64,000 bases of DNA from Leisingera aquaemixtae (lineage in GTDB: Bacteria; Pseudomonadota; Alphaproteobacteria; Rhodobacterales; Rhodobacteraceae): the NCBI RefSeq assembly GCF_019801145.1, contig NZ_JAHVJQ010000010.1:1-64000 (forward strand). The letters run 5' to 3'. How positions within the stretch are numbered: position 1 is the first letter of the stretch; each line of letters opens with the position of its first letter. Shown piece by piece: positions 34,194 through 42,400 of the stretch. The position numbers were made by a program, and so were the translations under genes. The notes under the pieces were generated by a model that saw only the letters and a list, made by a program, of their open reading frames with translations, did not search any database and was not told where the DNA came from.

Positions 34194-35024
34194 ATGCTAA
34201 TCGTGGTCGCACTCGTCTTGATCGTACTGGGGTCCATCGCATTCCATTTGCTAAGCCCATGGTGGTGGACACCGATCGCGTCGAACTGGGACTATATCGA
34301 CAACACGCTGGTCATCACCTTCTGGATTACCGGGGCGGTGTTTGCTGCGGTTGTGCTGTTCACCGCTTACTGCGTGCTGAAATTCCGGCACCGGCCGGGG
34401 CACAGGGCGGTGTTCGACCCGGAAAACAAGCGCTTGGAGTGGTGGCTGACCGGGGTGACCGCTGCCGGGGTGGCGGCGATGCTGGTGCCGGGGCTGTTCG
34501 TGTGGAAGCAGTTCGTCACGGTGCCCGATGACGCCGCCGAGGTTGAGGTGTTCGGCCAGCAGTGGAGCTGGTCCTACCGGCTACCCGGCGCCGACGGGGT
34601 GCTGGGCACCGCGGATGCCGAATGGGTGAGCGGCGAAAACCCCCTGGGCATCAATCCGCATGACCGGTTCGGCAAGGACGACCTCATCATCGAGGGCGGC
34701 GAGGTCTATCTGCCGGTGGACCGGCCGGTGAAGCTGCTGCTGCGCTCAATCGACGTGCTGCATAATTTCTACGTGCCCGAGTTCCGCGCCAAGATGGACA
34801 TGGTGCCGGGCATGGTCACCTACATCTGGTTCACCCCGACCCGCACCGGCGGCTTTGAGGTGCTTTGCGCCGAATACTGCGGCACCGCGCATGCCTTCAT
34901 GCGCGGCTATGTGACCGTGGTGGAGGCCGAGGAATACCAGGAGTGGCTGCAGGAGCAGCTGACATTTGAAGAATACGCCAGCAATGCCGGCACCGCGCAG
35001 CCGGTGCGGCTAGCGGAGAACTGA
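34194..35024 (+). CDS. coxM: Alternative cytochrome c oxidase subunit II (CoxM-like)
   Basis: The 276-residue protein has two N-terminal membrane helices (MLIVVALVLIVLGSIAFHLL; VITFWITGAVFAAVVLF) followed by a periplasmic cupredoxin domain. The CuA ligands are visible: the histidine in SIDVLHNFYVPEFRAKMDM, and CAEYCGTAHAFM with both cysteines, the second histidine and the methionine. It accepts electrons from cytochrome c and passes them to subunit I. The usual longer signal peptide is absent. ATG 34194 is preceded by AAAGGGGG. Gene order II-I-III-III-IV with two different subunit III genes matches the coxMNOP alternative oxidase of Bradyrhizobium; the symbol follows that homology. Confidence 0.88.
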   Translation: MLIVVALVLIVLGSIAFHLLSPWWWTPIASNWDYIDNTLVITFWITGAVFAAVVLFTAYCVLKFRHRPGHRAVFDPENKRLEWWLTGVTAAGVAAMLVPGLFVWKQFVTVPDDAAEVEVFGQQWSWSYRLPGADGVLGTADAEWVSGENPLGINPHDRFGKDDLIIEGGEVYLPVDRPVKLLLRSIDVLHNFYVPEFRAKMDMVPGMVTYIWFTPTRTGGFEVLCAEYCGTAHAFMRGYVTVVEAEEYQEWLQEQLTFEEYASNAGTAQPVRLAEN

Positions 35025-35135
35025 CCGGCGCATTGCCGGAAGCAATGCCTGACCGGGCCGCCCCCCTTCTGCGGCCCTGATGGTCCGGCGCGCTGAATGC
35101 CGCCGGGGATGGAGGAAGCATTCAAGGAGGAAGGC

Positions 35136-36908
35136 ATGGTAGACCGCGGTTCTGACGATCGGATGCAATTGCCGCCGCGCGAAGTTGCAGATGTGATGCC
35201 GCCCCATGCGCACAGCTGGATCGGCAGATACGTCTTCTCGCAGGACGCCAAGTACATCGCGCTCCAGTATTCCGGCACCGCGGTGGCGATCGGACTGGTG
35301 GCGCTGGTGCTGTCCTGGCTGATGCGGCTGCAGCTGGGCTTTCCCGGCACCTTCGACTTCATCACCGCCGAGGCCTATTACCAGTTCGTCACCATGCACG
35401 GGATGATCATGGTGATCTACCTGCTGACCGCGATCTTCCTCGGCGGCTTCGGCAACTACCTGATCCCGCTGATGGTCGGAGCCCGGGACATGGTGTTCCC
35501 CTTCGTCAACATGCTGAGCTACTGGGTCTATCTGCTGGCGGTGCTGGTGCTGGTTGCCAGCTTCTTTGTCCCCGGCGGACCGACCGGCGCGGGCTGGACG
35601 CTGTACCCGCCGCAGGCGGTGCTGTCGGGCACCCCGGGCGGCGCGCAGAGCGGCATCATCCTGATGCTGGTGTCGCTCATTCTGTTCATCATCGGCTTCA
35701 CCATGGGCGGGCTGAACTATGCGGTGACCGTGCTGCAGGCCCGCACCCGCGGCATGACGATGATGCGGCTGCCGCTGACGGTCTGGGGCATCTTCACCGC
35801 CACGGTGATGGCGCTGCTGGCGTTCCCGGCGCTGTTTGTCGCCTGCGTGATGATGCTGTTCGACCGGCTGCTGGGCACCTCTTTCTTCATGCCGGCGCTG
35901 GTGGAGCTGGGCGAAAAGCTGAGCTACGGCGGCGGCAGCCCGATCGCCTTCCAGCATCTGTTCTGGTTCTTCGGCCACCCCGAGGTCTATATCGTGGCGC
36001 TGCCCGCCTTCGGCATCGTTTCCGACCTGATCGCGGTGCACGCGCGCAAGAACATCTTCGGCTACCGGATGATGGTCTGGGCCATCGTCATCATCGGCGC
36101 GCTGAGCTTCATCGTCTGGGCGCACCACATGTATGTCTCCGGCATGCACCCGTGGTTCGGCTTCTTCTTTGCCACCACCACCCTGATCATCGCCATCCCG
36201 ACCGCGATCAAGGTCTATAACTGGGTGCTGACCTTGTGGCAGGGCGACATCCATCTGACCCTGCCGATGCTGTTTGCGCTGGGGTTCATCGTGACCTTCG
36301 TGAACGGCGGGCTTACGGGCCTGTTCCTTGGCAATGTGGTGGTCGATGTGCCGCTTTCCGACACCATGTTCGTGGTGGCGCATTTCCACATGGTGATGGG
36401 GGTGGCGCCGATCATGGTGATTTTCGGCGCCGTCTACCACTGGTATCCCAAGATCACCGGCCGGATGCTGAACGAAGCGATGGGCCAGATCCATTTCTGG
36501 GTCACCTTCATCGGCGCCTATGCGGTGTTCTTTCCGATGCATTACGTCGGCCTGGTCGGGGTGCCGCGCCGGTATTTCGAGATCGGCGAGCCGGAGTTCC
36601 TGACCGCGCCGGTGGATGGCTTGAACGCCTTCATCTCCTCTGCCGCGCTGATTGTCGGGGCGGTGCAGGTGCTGTTCCTGTTCAACCTCTACTGGAGTCT
36701 GCGCCGCGGCCGCGAGGCGGGCGGCAACCCGTGGCGGGCGGCCTCGCTGGAGTGGCAGACGCCCGAGACCCCGCCGCGGCACGGCAATTGGGACGCGCTG
36801 CCCGATGTCTACCGCTGGGCCTATGACTACAGCGTGCCGGGCGCGCCCGAGGATTACATTGCCCAGACCGATCCCTGGGTCTCAGACGGGGAGGACAGGC
36901 GGCTGTGA
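35136..36908 (+). CDS. coxN: Alternative cytochrome c oxidase subunit I (CoxN-like)
   Basis: The 590-residue protein has about twelve membrane helices and the haem-copper oxidase signatures: low-spin haem histidine in TMHGMIMV, the CuB/cross-linked segment FFGHPEVYIVALPAFG (His and Tyr), WAHHMY with two CuB histidines, and VAHFHMVMG with haem a3 and haem a histidines. The glutamate in HPEVY and the aspartate in VGARDMVFP fit an A-type enzyme with a D proton channel. It reduces oxygen to water while pumping protons. AAGGAGG stands just before ATG 35136. Its stop overlaps the next GTG start. Confidence 0.95.
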   Translation: MVDRGSDDRMQLPPREVADVMPPHAHSWIGRYVFSQDAKYIALQYSGTAVAIGLVALVLSWLMRLQLGFPGTFDFITAEAYYQFVTMHGMIMVIYLLTAIFLGGFGNYLIPLMVGARDMVFPFVNMLSYWVYLLAVLVLVASFFVPGGPTGAGWTLYPPQAVLSGTPGGAQSGIILMLVSLILFIIGFTMGGLNYAVTVLQARTRGMTMMRLPLTVWGIFTATVMALLAFPALFVACVMMLFDRLLGTSFFMPALVELGEKLSYGGGSPIAFQHLFWFFGHPEVYIVALPAFGIVSDLIAVHARKNIFGYRMMVWAIVIIGALSFIVWAHHMYVSGMHPWFGFFFATTTLIIAIPTAIKVYNWVLTLWQGDIHLTLPMLFALGFIVTFVNGGLTGLFLGNVVVDVPLSDTMFVVAHFHMVMGVAPIMVIFGAVYHWYPKITGRMLNEAMGQIHFWVTFIGAYAVFFPMHYVGLVGVPRRYFEIGEPEFLTAPVDGLNAFISSAALIVGAVQVLFLFNLYWSLRRGREAGGNPWRAASLEWQTPETPPRHGNWDALPDVYRWAYDYSVPGAPEDYIAQTDPWVSDGEDRRL

Positions 36909-37603
36909 CGGTCATCCTTGCCTTCCTGGCGCTGGTCGCCCTGGCTGCCGGCCTGTGGCTGTCGCAGCAGCGGCTGGCCTCCAAGCCCTGGCTGGAAACC
37001 GGCATCGCGCCGCTGGCGGGCCACGGCCCGGGCCGGGCGCCCGGGTTTGTCTTTATCGTGGCCTTCCTGGCGGTGGCCGGCGGGCTGTTTGCGATGCTGG
37101 GCAGCGCCTTTGTCATGCAGATCGAGGAGACCCCCTGGGCGCTGGTGCCGCTGCCCGGCCGGGTCTGGATGAACACCGCGCTGCTGCTGCTGGCCAGCGT
37201 CTGCCTGCAGTTCGTGGTAATCGCGGCGCGGGCGGGCACCGCGCGCTGGCTGCGCGCCAGCCTGATCGCCGCCAGCATTGCCACGCTGGCCTTTCTGGCG
37301 GGCCAGGTGCAGGTGTGGGTGACGCTGGCCGCGGGCGGCTACCGGCTGGACGGCGCCCCGGCGGCGAGCTTTTTCTATCTGATCACCGGCCTGCACGGGC
37401 TGCATCTGCTGGGCGGCATCATCGCGCTGGCAGCGGTCTGCCTGCGCCATGCCGGGGCCGGGGATGCCAGGGCGCTGCTGCCGGGCGTCCGGGCCTGCGC
37501 GCTGTACTGGCACGTGCTGCTGGCGTTCTGGCTGATGCTGTTTGCGCTGCTGCAGGGCTGGGGCAACGCGTTTCTAGCGCTGTGCCGCGCTGCCGTGAGT
37601 TAG
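36905..37603 (+). CDS. coxO: Cytochrome c oxidase subunit III-like protein (CoxO-like)
   Basis: The 232-residue product has about six or seven membrane helices and the subunit III pattern near YLITGLHGLHLLGGIIALAA, with the conserved HGLH and, later, LYWHVLLAFWLML. It starts with GTG at 36905 inside the stop region of subunit I, so translation is coupled. The N-terminus carries an extra soluble loop rich in Gly/Pro. Together with the following gene it supplies the two subunit III homologues typical of the CoxMNOP group. Confidence 0.82.
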   Translation: MTVILAFLALVALAAGLWLSQQRLASKPWLETGIAPLAGHGPGRAPGFVFIVAFLAVAGGLFAMLGSAFVMQIEETPWALVPLPGRVWMNTALLLLASVCLQFVVIAARAGTARWLRASLIAASIATLAFLAGQVQVWVTLAAGGYRLDGAPAASFFYLITGLHGLHLLGGIIALAAVCLRHAGAGDARALLPGVRACALYWHVLLAFWLMLFALLQGWGNAFLALCRAAVS

Positions 37604-37615
37604 GGGGATTCAGAC

Positions 37616-38332
37616 ATGGAGAGTAAATTCCAAGGCCAGGACCAGACCCTGCTGCAGCAGGGCTACAGCGGCTTTGCCGCCGACTGGGGGTCCGATCAGC
37701 GGGTGTTCAAGCGGGTGTCCTGGGGCAAGGCGATGATGTGGATCCTGCTGCTGAGCGACACCTTTGTCTTTGCCTGTTTCCTGGTCGCCTATATGACCGC
37801 GCGCAGCTCAACCACCGCGGAGTGGCCGAACGCAAGCGAAGTGTTTGCCCTGCACATCGGCGGCCACAACTTTCCGCTGCTGCTGATTGCGATCATGACC
37901 TTTGTGCTGATCTCCTCCTCGGGCACCATGGCGATGGCGGTCAACAGCGCCTACCGCAAGGCCCGCACCCCGACCGCGCTGCTGATGCTGGCAACCGCGG
38001 CGCTGGGGGCGGGTTTTGTCGGCATGCAGGCCTTTGAATGGACCAAGCTGATTTCCGAAGGCGTCCGGCCCTGGGAGAACCCCTGGGGCGCGGAGCAGTT
38101 CGGGGCCAGTTTCTTCATGATCACCGGCTTTCACGGAACCCATGTCACGATCGGGGTCATATTCCTGGTGATTATCGCCAGGAAGGTCTGGCGCGGCGAT
38201 TTCGACCGCGACCAGCGCAGCTGGCTGTCGGCCGGCAACGGCGATTATGAAGGCGTCGAGATCATGGGGCTCTACTGGCACTTCGTCGACCTGGTCTGGG
38301 TCTTCATCTTTGCCTTCTTCTATTTGTGGTAG
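37616..38332 (+). CDS. coxP: Cytochrome c oxidase subunit III (CoxP-like)
   Basis: The 238-residue protein has five or more membrane helices and the classical subunit III motifs: WILLLSDTFVFACFLVAYM, AFEWTKLI, and FFMITGFHGTHVTIGVIFL, ending with YWHFVDLVWVFIFAFFYLW, which is nearly invariant in the family. It stabilises the proton-pumping subunit I. It follows coxO by 12 bases and precedes the subunit IV gene by nine. Confidence 0.92.
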   Translation: MESKFQGQDQTLLQQGYSGFAADWGSDQRVFKRVSWGKAMMWILLLSDTFVFACFLVAYMTARSSTTAEWPNASEVFALHIGGHNFPLLLIAIMTFVLISSSGTMAMAVNSAYRKARTPTALLMLATAALGAGFVGMQAFEWTKLISEGVRPWENPWGAEQFGASFFMITGFHGTHVTIGVIFLVIIARKVWRGDFDRDQRSWLSAGNGDYEGVEIMGLYWHFVDLVWVFIFAFFYLW

Positions 38333-38341
38333 GGGGACGGA

Positions 38342-38707
38342 ATGGCACATTCATCACGTACCGCTGACGCGCAGGCCGGGACCGCCGTGCAGGACCATGG
38401 CGGCCAGCAGCATCCGATCAAGCTTTACCTGCTGGTGTGGGGGCTGCTGTTCGTGCTGAGCGCGGCGTCGTATTTCGTCGATTATGCCGGGCTGCAGGGG
38501 GTTCTGCGGTGGAGCCTCATTCTCATCTTCATGGTGCTGAAAGCGGGGCTGATCACCGCTGTGTTCATGCATATGGCCTGGGAGCGGCTGGCGCTGAGCT
38601 ATGCGATCCTGCTGCCGCCGCTGGCGCTGATCGGCCTGCTGGTGATCCTGCTGATCGAATCCGATTACACCGCAGCCACCCGCGTCATCGAGCTTGGCGC
38701 CCGCTAG
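38342..38707 (+). CDS. Cytochrome c oxidase subunit IV-like protein
   Basis: The 121-residue product has a polar N-terminus (MAHSSRTADAQAGTAVQDHG) and three membrane helices (YLLVWGLLFVLSAASYFVDY; LILIFMVLKAGLITAVFMHM; LPPLALIGLLVILLIE), the standard layout of small prokaryotic cytochrome c oxidase subunit IV (COX4_pro/CyoD-like). The central VLKAGLITAVFMHM with its lysine and methionine/histidine is the family signature. It is the last gene of the oxidase operon; a short G+C-rich hairpin follows. Confidence 0.88.
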   Translation: MAHSSRTADAQAGTAVQDHGGQQHPIKLYLLVWGLLFVLSAASYFVDYAGLQGVLRWSLILIFMVLKAGLITAVFMHMAWERLALSYAILLPPLALIGLLVILLIESDYTAATRVIELGAR

Positions 38708-38714
38708 CGTTTTC

Positions 38715-38729
38715 CGGCCCCGCGGGCCG
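38715..38729. terminator. Short hairpin between cox operon and CpXC gene
   Basis: CGGCCC-CGC-GGGCCG gives a 6-bp stem with a 3-nt loop in the 33 bases between the convergent stops at 38707 and 38741. It may end both transcripts. Confidence 0.45.
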
Positions 38730-38740
38730 CGCCGGAGCGT

Positions 38741-39445
38741 TCAGCCCGGGTGGCGGCCTTCGCCCATGTAAAGCTTCTGCATGTCGACGAAACAGCCGTT
38801 CTCCAGGCGGTTGCGGACCGCCGCCCAGCCGTCCGGGTTGCCCTGGATGGCGCGGTACAGCTCTGTCGGGACGGTCATGTATTCGATGTATTTCTCCGAC
38901 GCGGTCTCCAGCCAGGCAAAGACATAGCCGTCGGCCTCCTCATCCGTGTCGACCAGCCGCAGTTCGATGCCTTCGGCCATCGGCACCGATTCCACGCTGC
39001 GCAGGATGTGCAGCTTCATCATTTCGACGATGGCGTCATCGAGGCCCAGCTGCCTGACCAGGAGTTTCTCCCGCACCGCAGGCCAGCCGAAGGTCAGGCG
39101 CACCGCCAGGCCGCTGCCGACGTCGCGGGCCGCTGCCGGGGCCTGCGCCCCGTAGCTGGTATCGAACAGGGCCTTGGCCTCGTCCTCCAGCTCCAGGTGG
39201 TCGCGCAGGCGGCTGGCAGGCATTGCCGCGATCCACTGGCCGTGGCCGGCATCAAGGTAGTTGAACTGCGGCTGCAGCCGGAAGCTTTCGCCGCAGGCGC
39301 TGCATTCGGTGTCCTGGAACCGGTCTTCCAGGATGTCTTCGCGCAGGTCGGGGCGGCGGTCGGCGTTCACGCTGCCCACGGCCATCATGGTCACCGGCGC
39401 CTCGCAGTGCGGGCAGACCAGGTTGACGGGGTGAAATAGGGACAT
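38741..39445 (-). CDS. CpXC-domain (zinc-ribbon-like) protein
   Basis: The 234-residue protein starts with two Cys-x2-Cys knuckles, VNLVCPHCEAPVTM and DTECSACGESF, separated by about 35 residues, followed by FRLQPQFNYLDAGHGQWIAA, the pattern of the CpXC family, which probably binds one zinc ion. The rest (about 80-234) is mixed alpha/beta without recognised motifs. Function is unknown. It is the second gene of an operon: its start lies 22 bases after the stop of the 1846-residue HExxH gene, with AAAGG upstream. The pairing suggests it handles, chaperones or regulates that protein, but this is inference. Confidence 0.75.
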   Translation of the reverse strand: MSLFHPVNLVCPHCEAPVTMMAVGSVNADRRPDLREDILEDRFQDTECSACGESFRLQPQFNYLDAGHGQWIAAMPASRLRDHLELEDEAKALFDTSYGAQAPAAARDVGSGLAVRLTFGWPAVREKLLVRQLGLDDAIVEMMKLHILRSVESVPMAEGIELRLVDTDEEADGYVFAWLETASEKYIEYMTVPTELYRAIQGNPDGWAAVRNRLENGCFVDMQKLYMGEGRHPG

Positions 39446-39467
39446 CGGTCAGCAGCCTTTCAATGGG

Positions 39468-42400
39468 TCAGAGTTTCGACAGCCAGCCAACGGCCGGGTG
39501 GTTCGGCTTCAGCTTGCCCGAGTGGTAGGCGGCATAAAGCTCCGAGAACCATTCGCCGGGCGCCCGGAACTGGTAGCCCGTGATCCCCTTGGGCCGCTCG
39601 CTGAGCAGGTAGGAGTACCAGGTCTTCGGGTAGCTTTCCTGGTAGACCACCCCGCCGATCGCCAGCTTCTTGGCGGTGGCCATGCTGGACCAGGGCTGGG
39701 CCGGTTCCGAAGCCATGTCGACAAAAGCCTCCATCTGGATGCGGCGGCTTTCCCATTCCTCGTCGGTGCAGGTTTCATCTTCCGGCCTGGGCGGCACATG
39801 GGCGCTGGTGTTATGCGCCATGTATTCGATGACATACGTCTTGTCGTAGGTGAACTTCTTGGCGATCTTTTCGGCGATGCCGGAAATTTCCATGCCGTGT
39901 TCGGTCCAGCCGCCGAATTCCTTCTTCTTGCCGTTGCTGTCCATGAACCCGTGCTTGTCGTCGACCGCATGGCCGACCTCGTGCAGGGTGTTCCAGTTGA
40001 AGAACGTGATCGGCTCTTCATTGGCTGGTTTGCATTTCTCCAGCTCGGCGCGTTCTTCCGGGGTGGCGGCATCGTCGAGGCTGCCGACCGCGTCGTCGCT
40101 GCCGAAGGCATAGTTCGGAGAGACCCCGGCGTCGCCTTCGTGCATCACGATCCGCTTTTCGTTGCCCTGGTACATCGAGCCGCCCTTGTCGGCCTCGTTG
40201 ATGGCGAACTTTTGCAGCGAGTCGTTGTTCAGCGTGTGGTCCAGCGGCAGGTCCTGCATCGCCTTGTAGAAGGCGACGATGTTCGGCCCCTTCAGGTTGG
40301 CGTCCGCAATCTGCGAGGCGGGTGCCAGGTTCTCGTTGTTGAAGTTCTTGATATCGCAGCCGAAACGCGCCTTGAACGCGACCTTGACCACGGCGCGCTG
40401 CGCCTCCGGTTCCAGGTTGTCGATCATCGCGTCCAGTTCATCGGTGCCGTTGGGCCGCGACAGGATTTCCTTGATGTCCGCCTCCTTGGGTGGATTGTTG
40501 GCGCGCATCTCCGCCATCACAAAGGCGCTGGTGCCGATGGCGCGGGCCTCTTCCAGCAGCTTGATACCCTCGCCCGGCTTCTTGCCGGCCACGGCGGCTG
40601 CGGCATCGGCCAGCTTCTTGCGCATGGTGTCGATGCTGGGCTTGATGGCGTAGCGGTGCTCGTGTTTTTCCAGCACTGCCAGGCGCGGCTCGACCTCCGG
40701 CTTGGCGCGCAGCTCCTTGTACTGCTTGTGCTGCTCCGCCATTTCCAGCGCGGTCTTGGTCTGGGCGATGGCGGCTTCGATATCGGCGCTGACCTTGGCG
40801 TAGTTCTGGCCGCCCTTGGCAGCGGTTTCGGCACCGTCCAGCAGCTTTGCGGCCGCGTCCGTCTCATCCTTCACATAGGCCGCCTCAGCGTGGCCGGTGA
40901 CCGGCGGCAGGGAGGCGCGGGCGCGGGCGATTTCCTGCGCGATGAAGGCATATTGCGAGATCACCTCATTGGCAGTGTTGCAGGCCTCCAGCGCTGCCTT
41001 GAGATGGCCCTTGGCGGTCTTGGCGTCCAGCCCGTCCTTCTGGCAGTTCTCAATCTCGGTATTGGCGGTGTCCAGATGGGTCTTGGCGACGTCGGCGTTC
41101 TCGCGGCTGCTTACTGCCTTGATCGACAGTTTCGCCGCCTGCACCTGCGGCCACCAGGGGGCGCTGTCCTCGTCGCCGCCGATGGCGGAGTTCACCGCTT
41201 CGAGGATACCGTGGGTATTGGCGGAGCTGATCGCCTCCTCGGCGGATTTGGTGACCTCCTCGGCCATGGTCTTGGCGGTGGCGTAGTCGCTGGGGGCCAG
41301 CTTGACCAGGTTGTCGTATTTCGCGGTCAGCCGGGTAAGCTGGGCCTGGATCGCATCGGCGTGCTTGTGGCTCCTGGCCTCGGCCAGCTTGGCCTCGGCA
41401 GCGGCGCGGGCGGGCTCGTAGTCGGACGAGCCCTTGACCGATTTCAGCAGCGCCTTGGCGTCCTCGGCGATCTTTTTCAGCAGCTTGGTCGCCTGGGTGT
41501 AGTCGTTGTCGGCCAGATCGGTCCGCGCGGCGTCGAGCTTGGCGGCAGCCAGCCGGTCGGACAGCGCCTTGATCCGGTCCTTGGTGGCATCGTTGTTTTC
41601 CGGCGCCAGCGCGTCCACCGCCGCCTGGGCATCGGTCAGCGCCGGGGTGTAGAGGGCTTCTGCCGCCAGCAGCCGCTGGCAGGCCAGCAATTTCTGATAG
41701 GCCTTCTCGAACATCGGCCGGGCGAGGGGATAGGTGTGGGCGGCCAGAACCGCCTTGTATTTGGCGAAATCCGCATCCGCCCGGGCGATCAGATGCCGGC
41801 CGGCTTCCTTGCCCGCCCCGACCAGCGGCGGGCGCAGGTTGTTGAAGAAGGGATCCTCCCAGCCCAGCACTGTCTTGACCATTTTGATGTCCGCATCGGT
41901 GGCCTTCTCCCAGCCCGCGGCGGCCTTGGCCTTGGCCGCGGCGGCCTTGAAATCGCGGGCGTTCTGCTTGGCGGTGCTTTCGTCCAGCAGCGCCTGGACT
42001 TCGGTCTTGCGGTGGGTCAGCTGGGTTTCGACATCGCCGCCTTCGGTGGTGATCTTGGTGATGATCGCGGTGGCCCTGGTGCGGTCCGCCTTGATAGCCT
42101 TGAACAGTTCGCCGTCGGCGCGGGCCTGTTCCGTGATCTTGCGGGCGGCGGCGAGCTTGGCCTCGGCGCCCTTGTAGTCATAGCCTTCCGGCTTGATCAA
42201 ATCGTCGGCTTCGCCGCTCAGCTTGTTGGCGTCGTCGATATGCGGCTGCAGGCAATTGGCATCGTTCAGCGGCGCCAGCGCGGCAATCTGCGCCGCCAGC
42301 GAGGCCTTCAGCTCGCCGTAGGCGCGGTGCTGGTGGATCAGCACCATCGCCATCTTCAGGTTCGAGATGGCGCTGTCCAGATGCGCCCTTGCATCGTCGT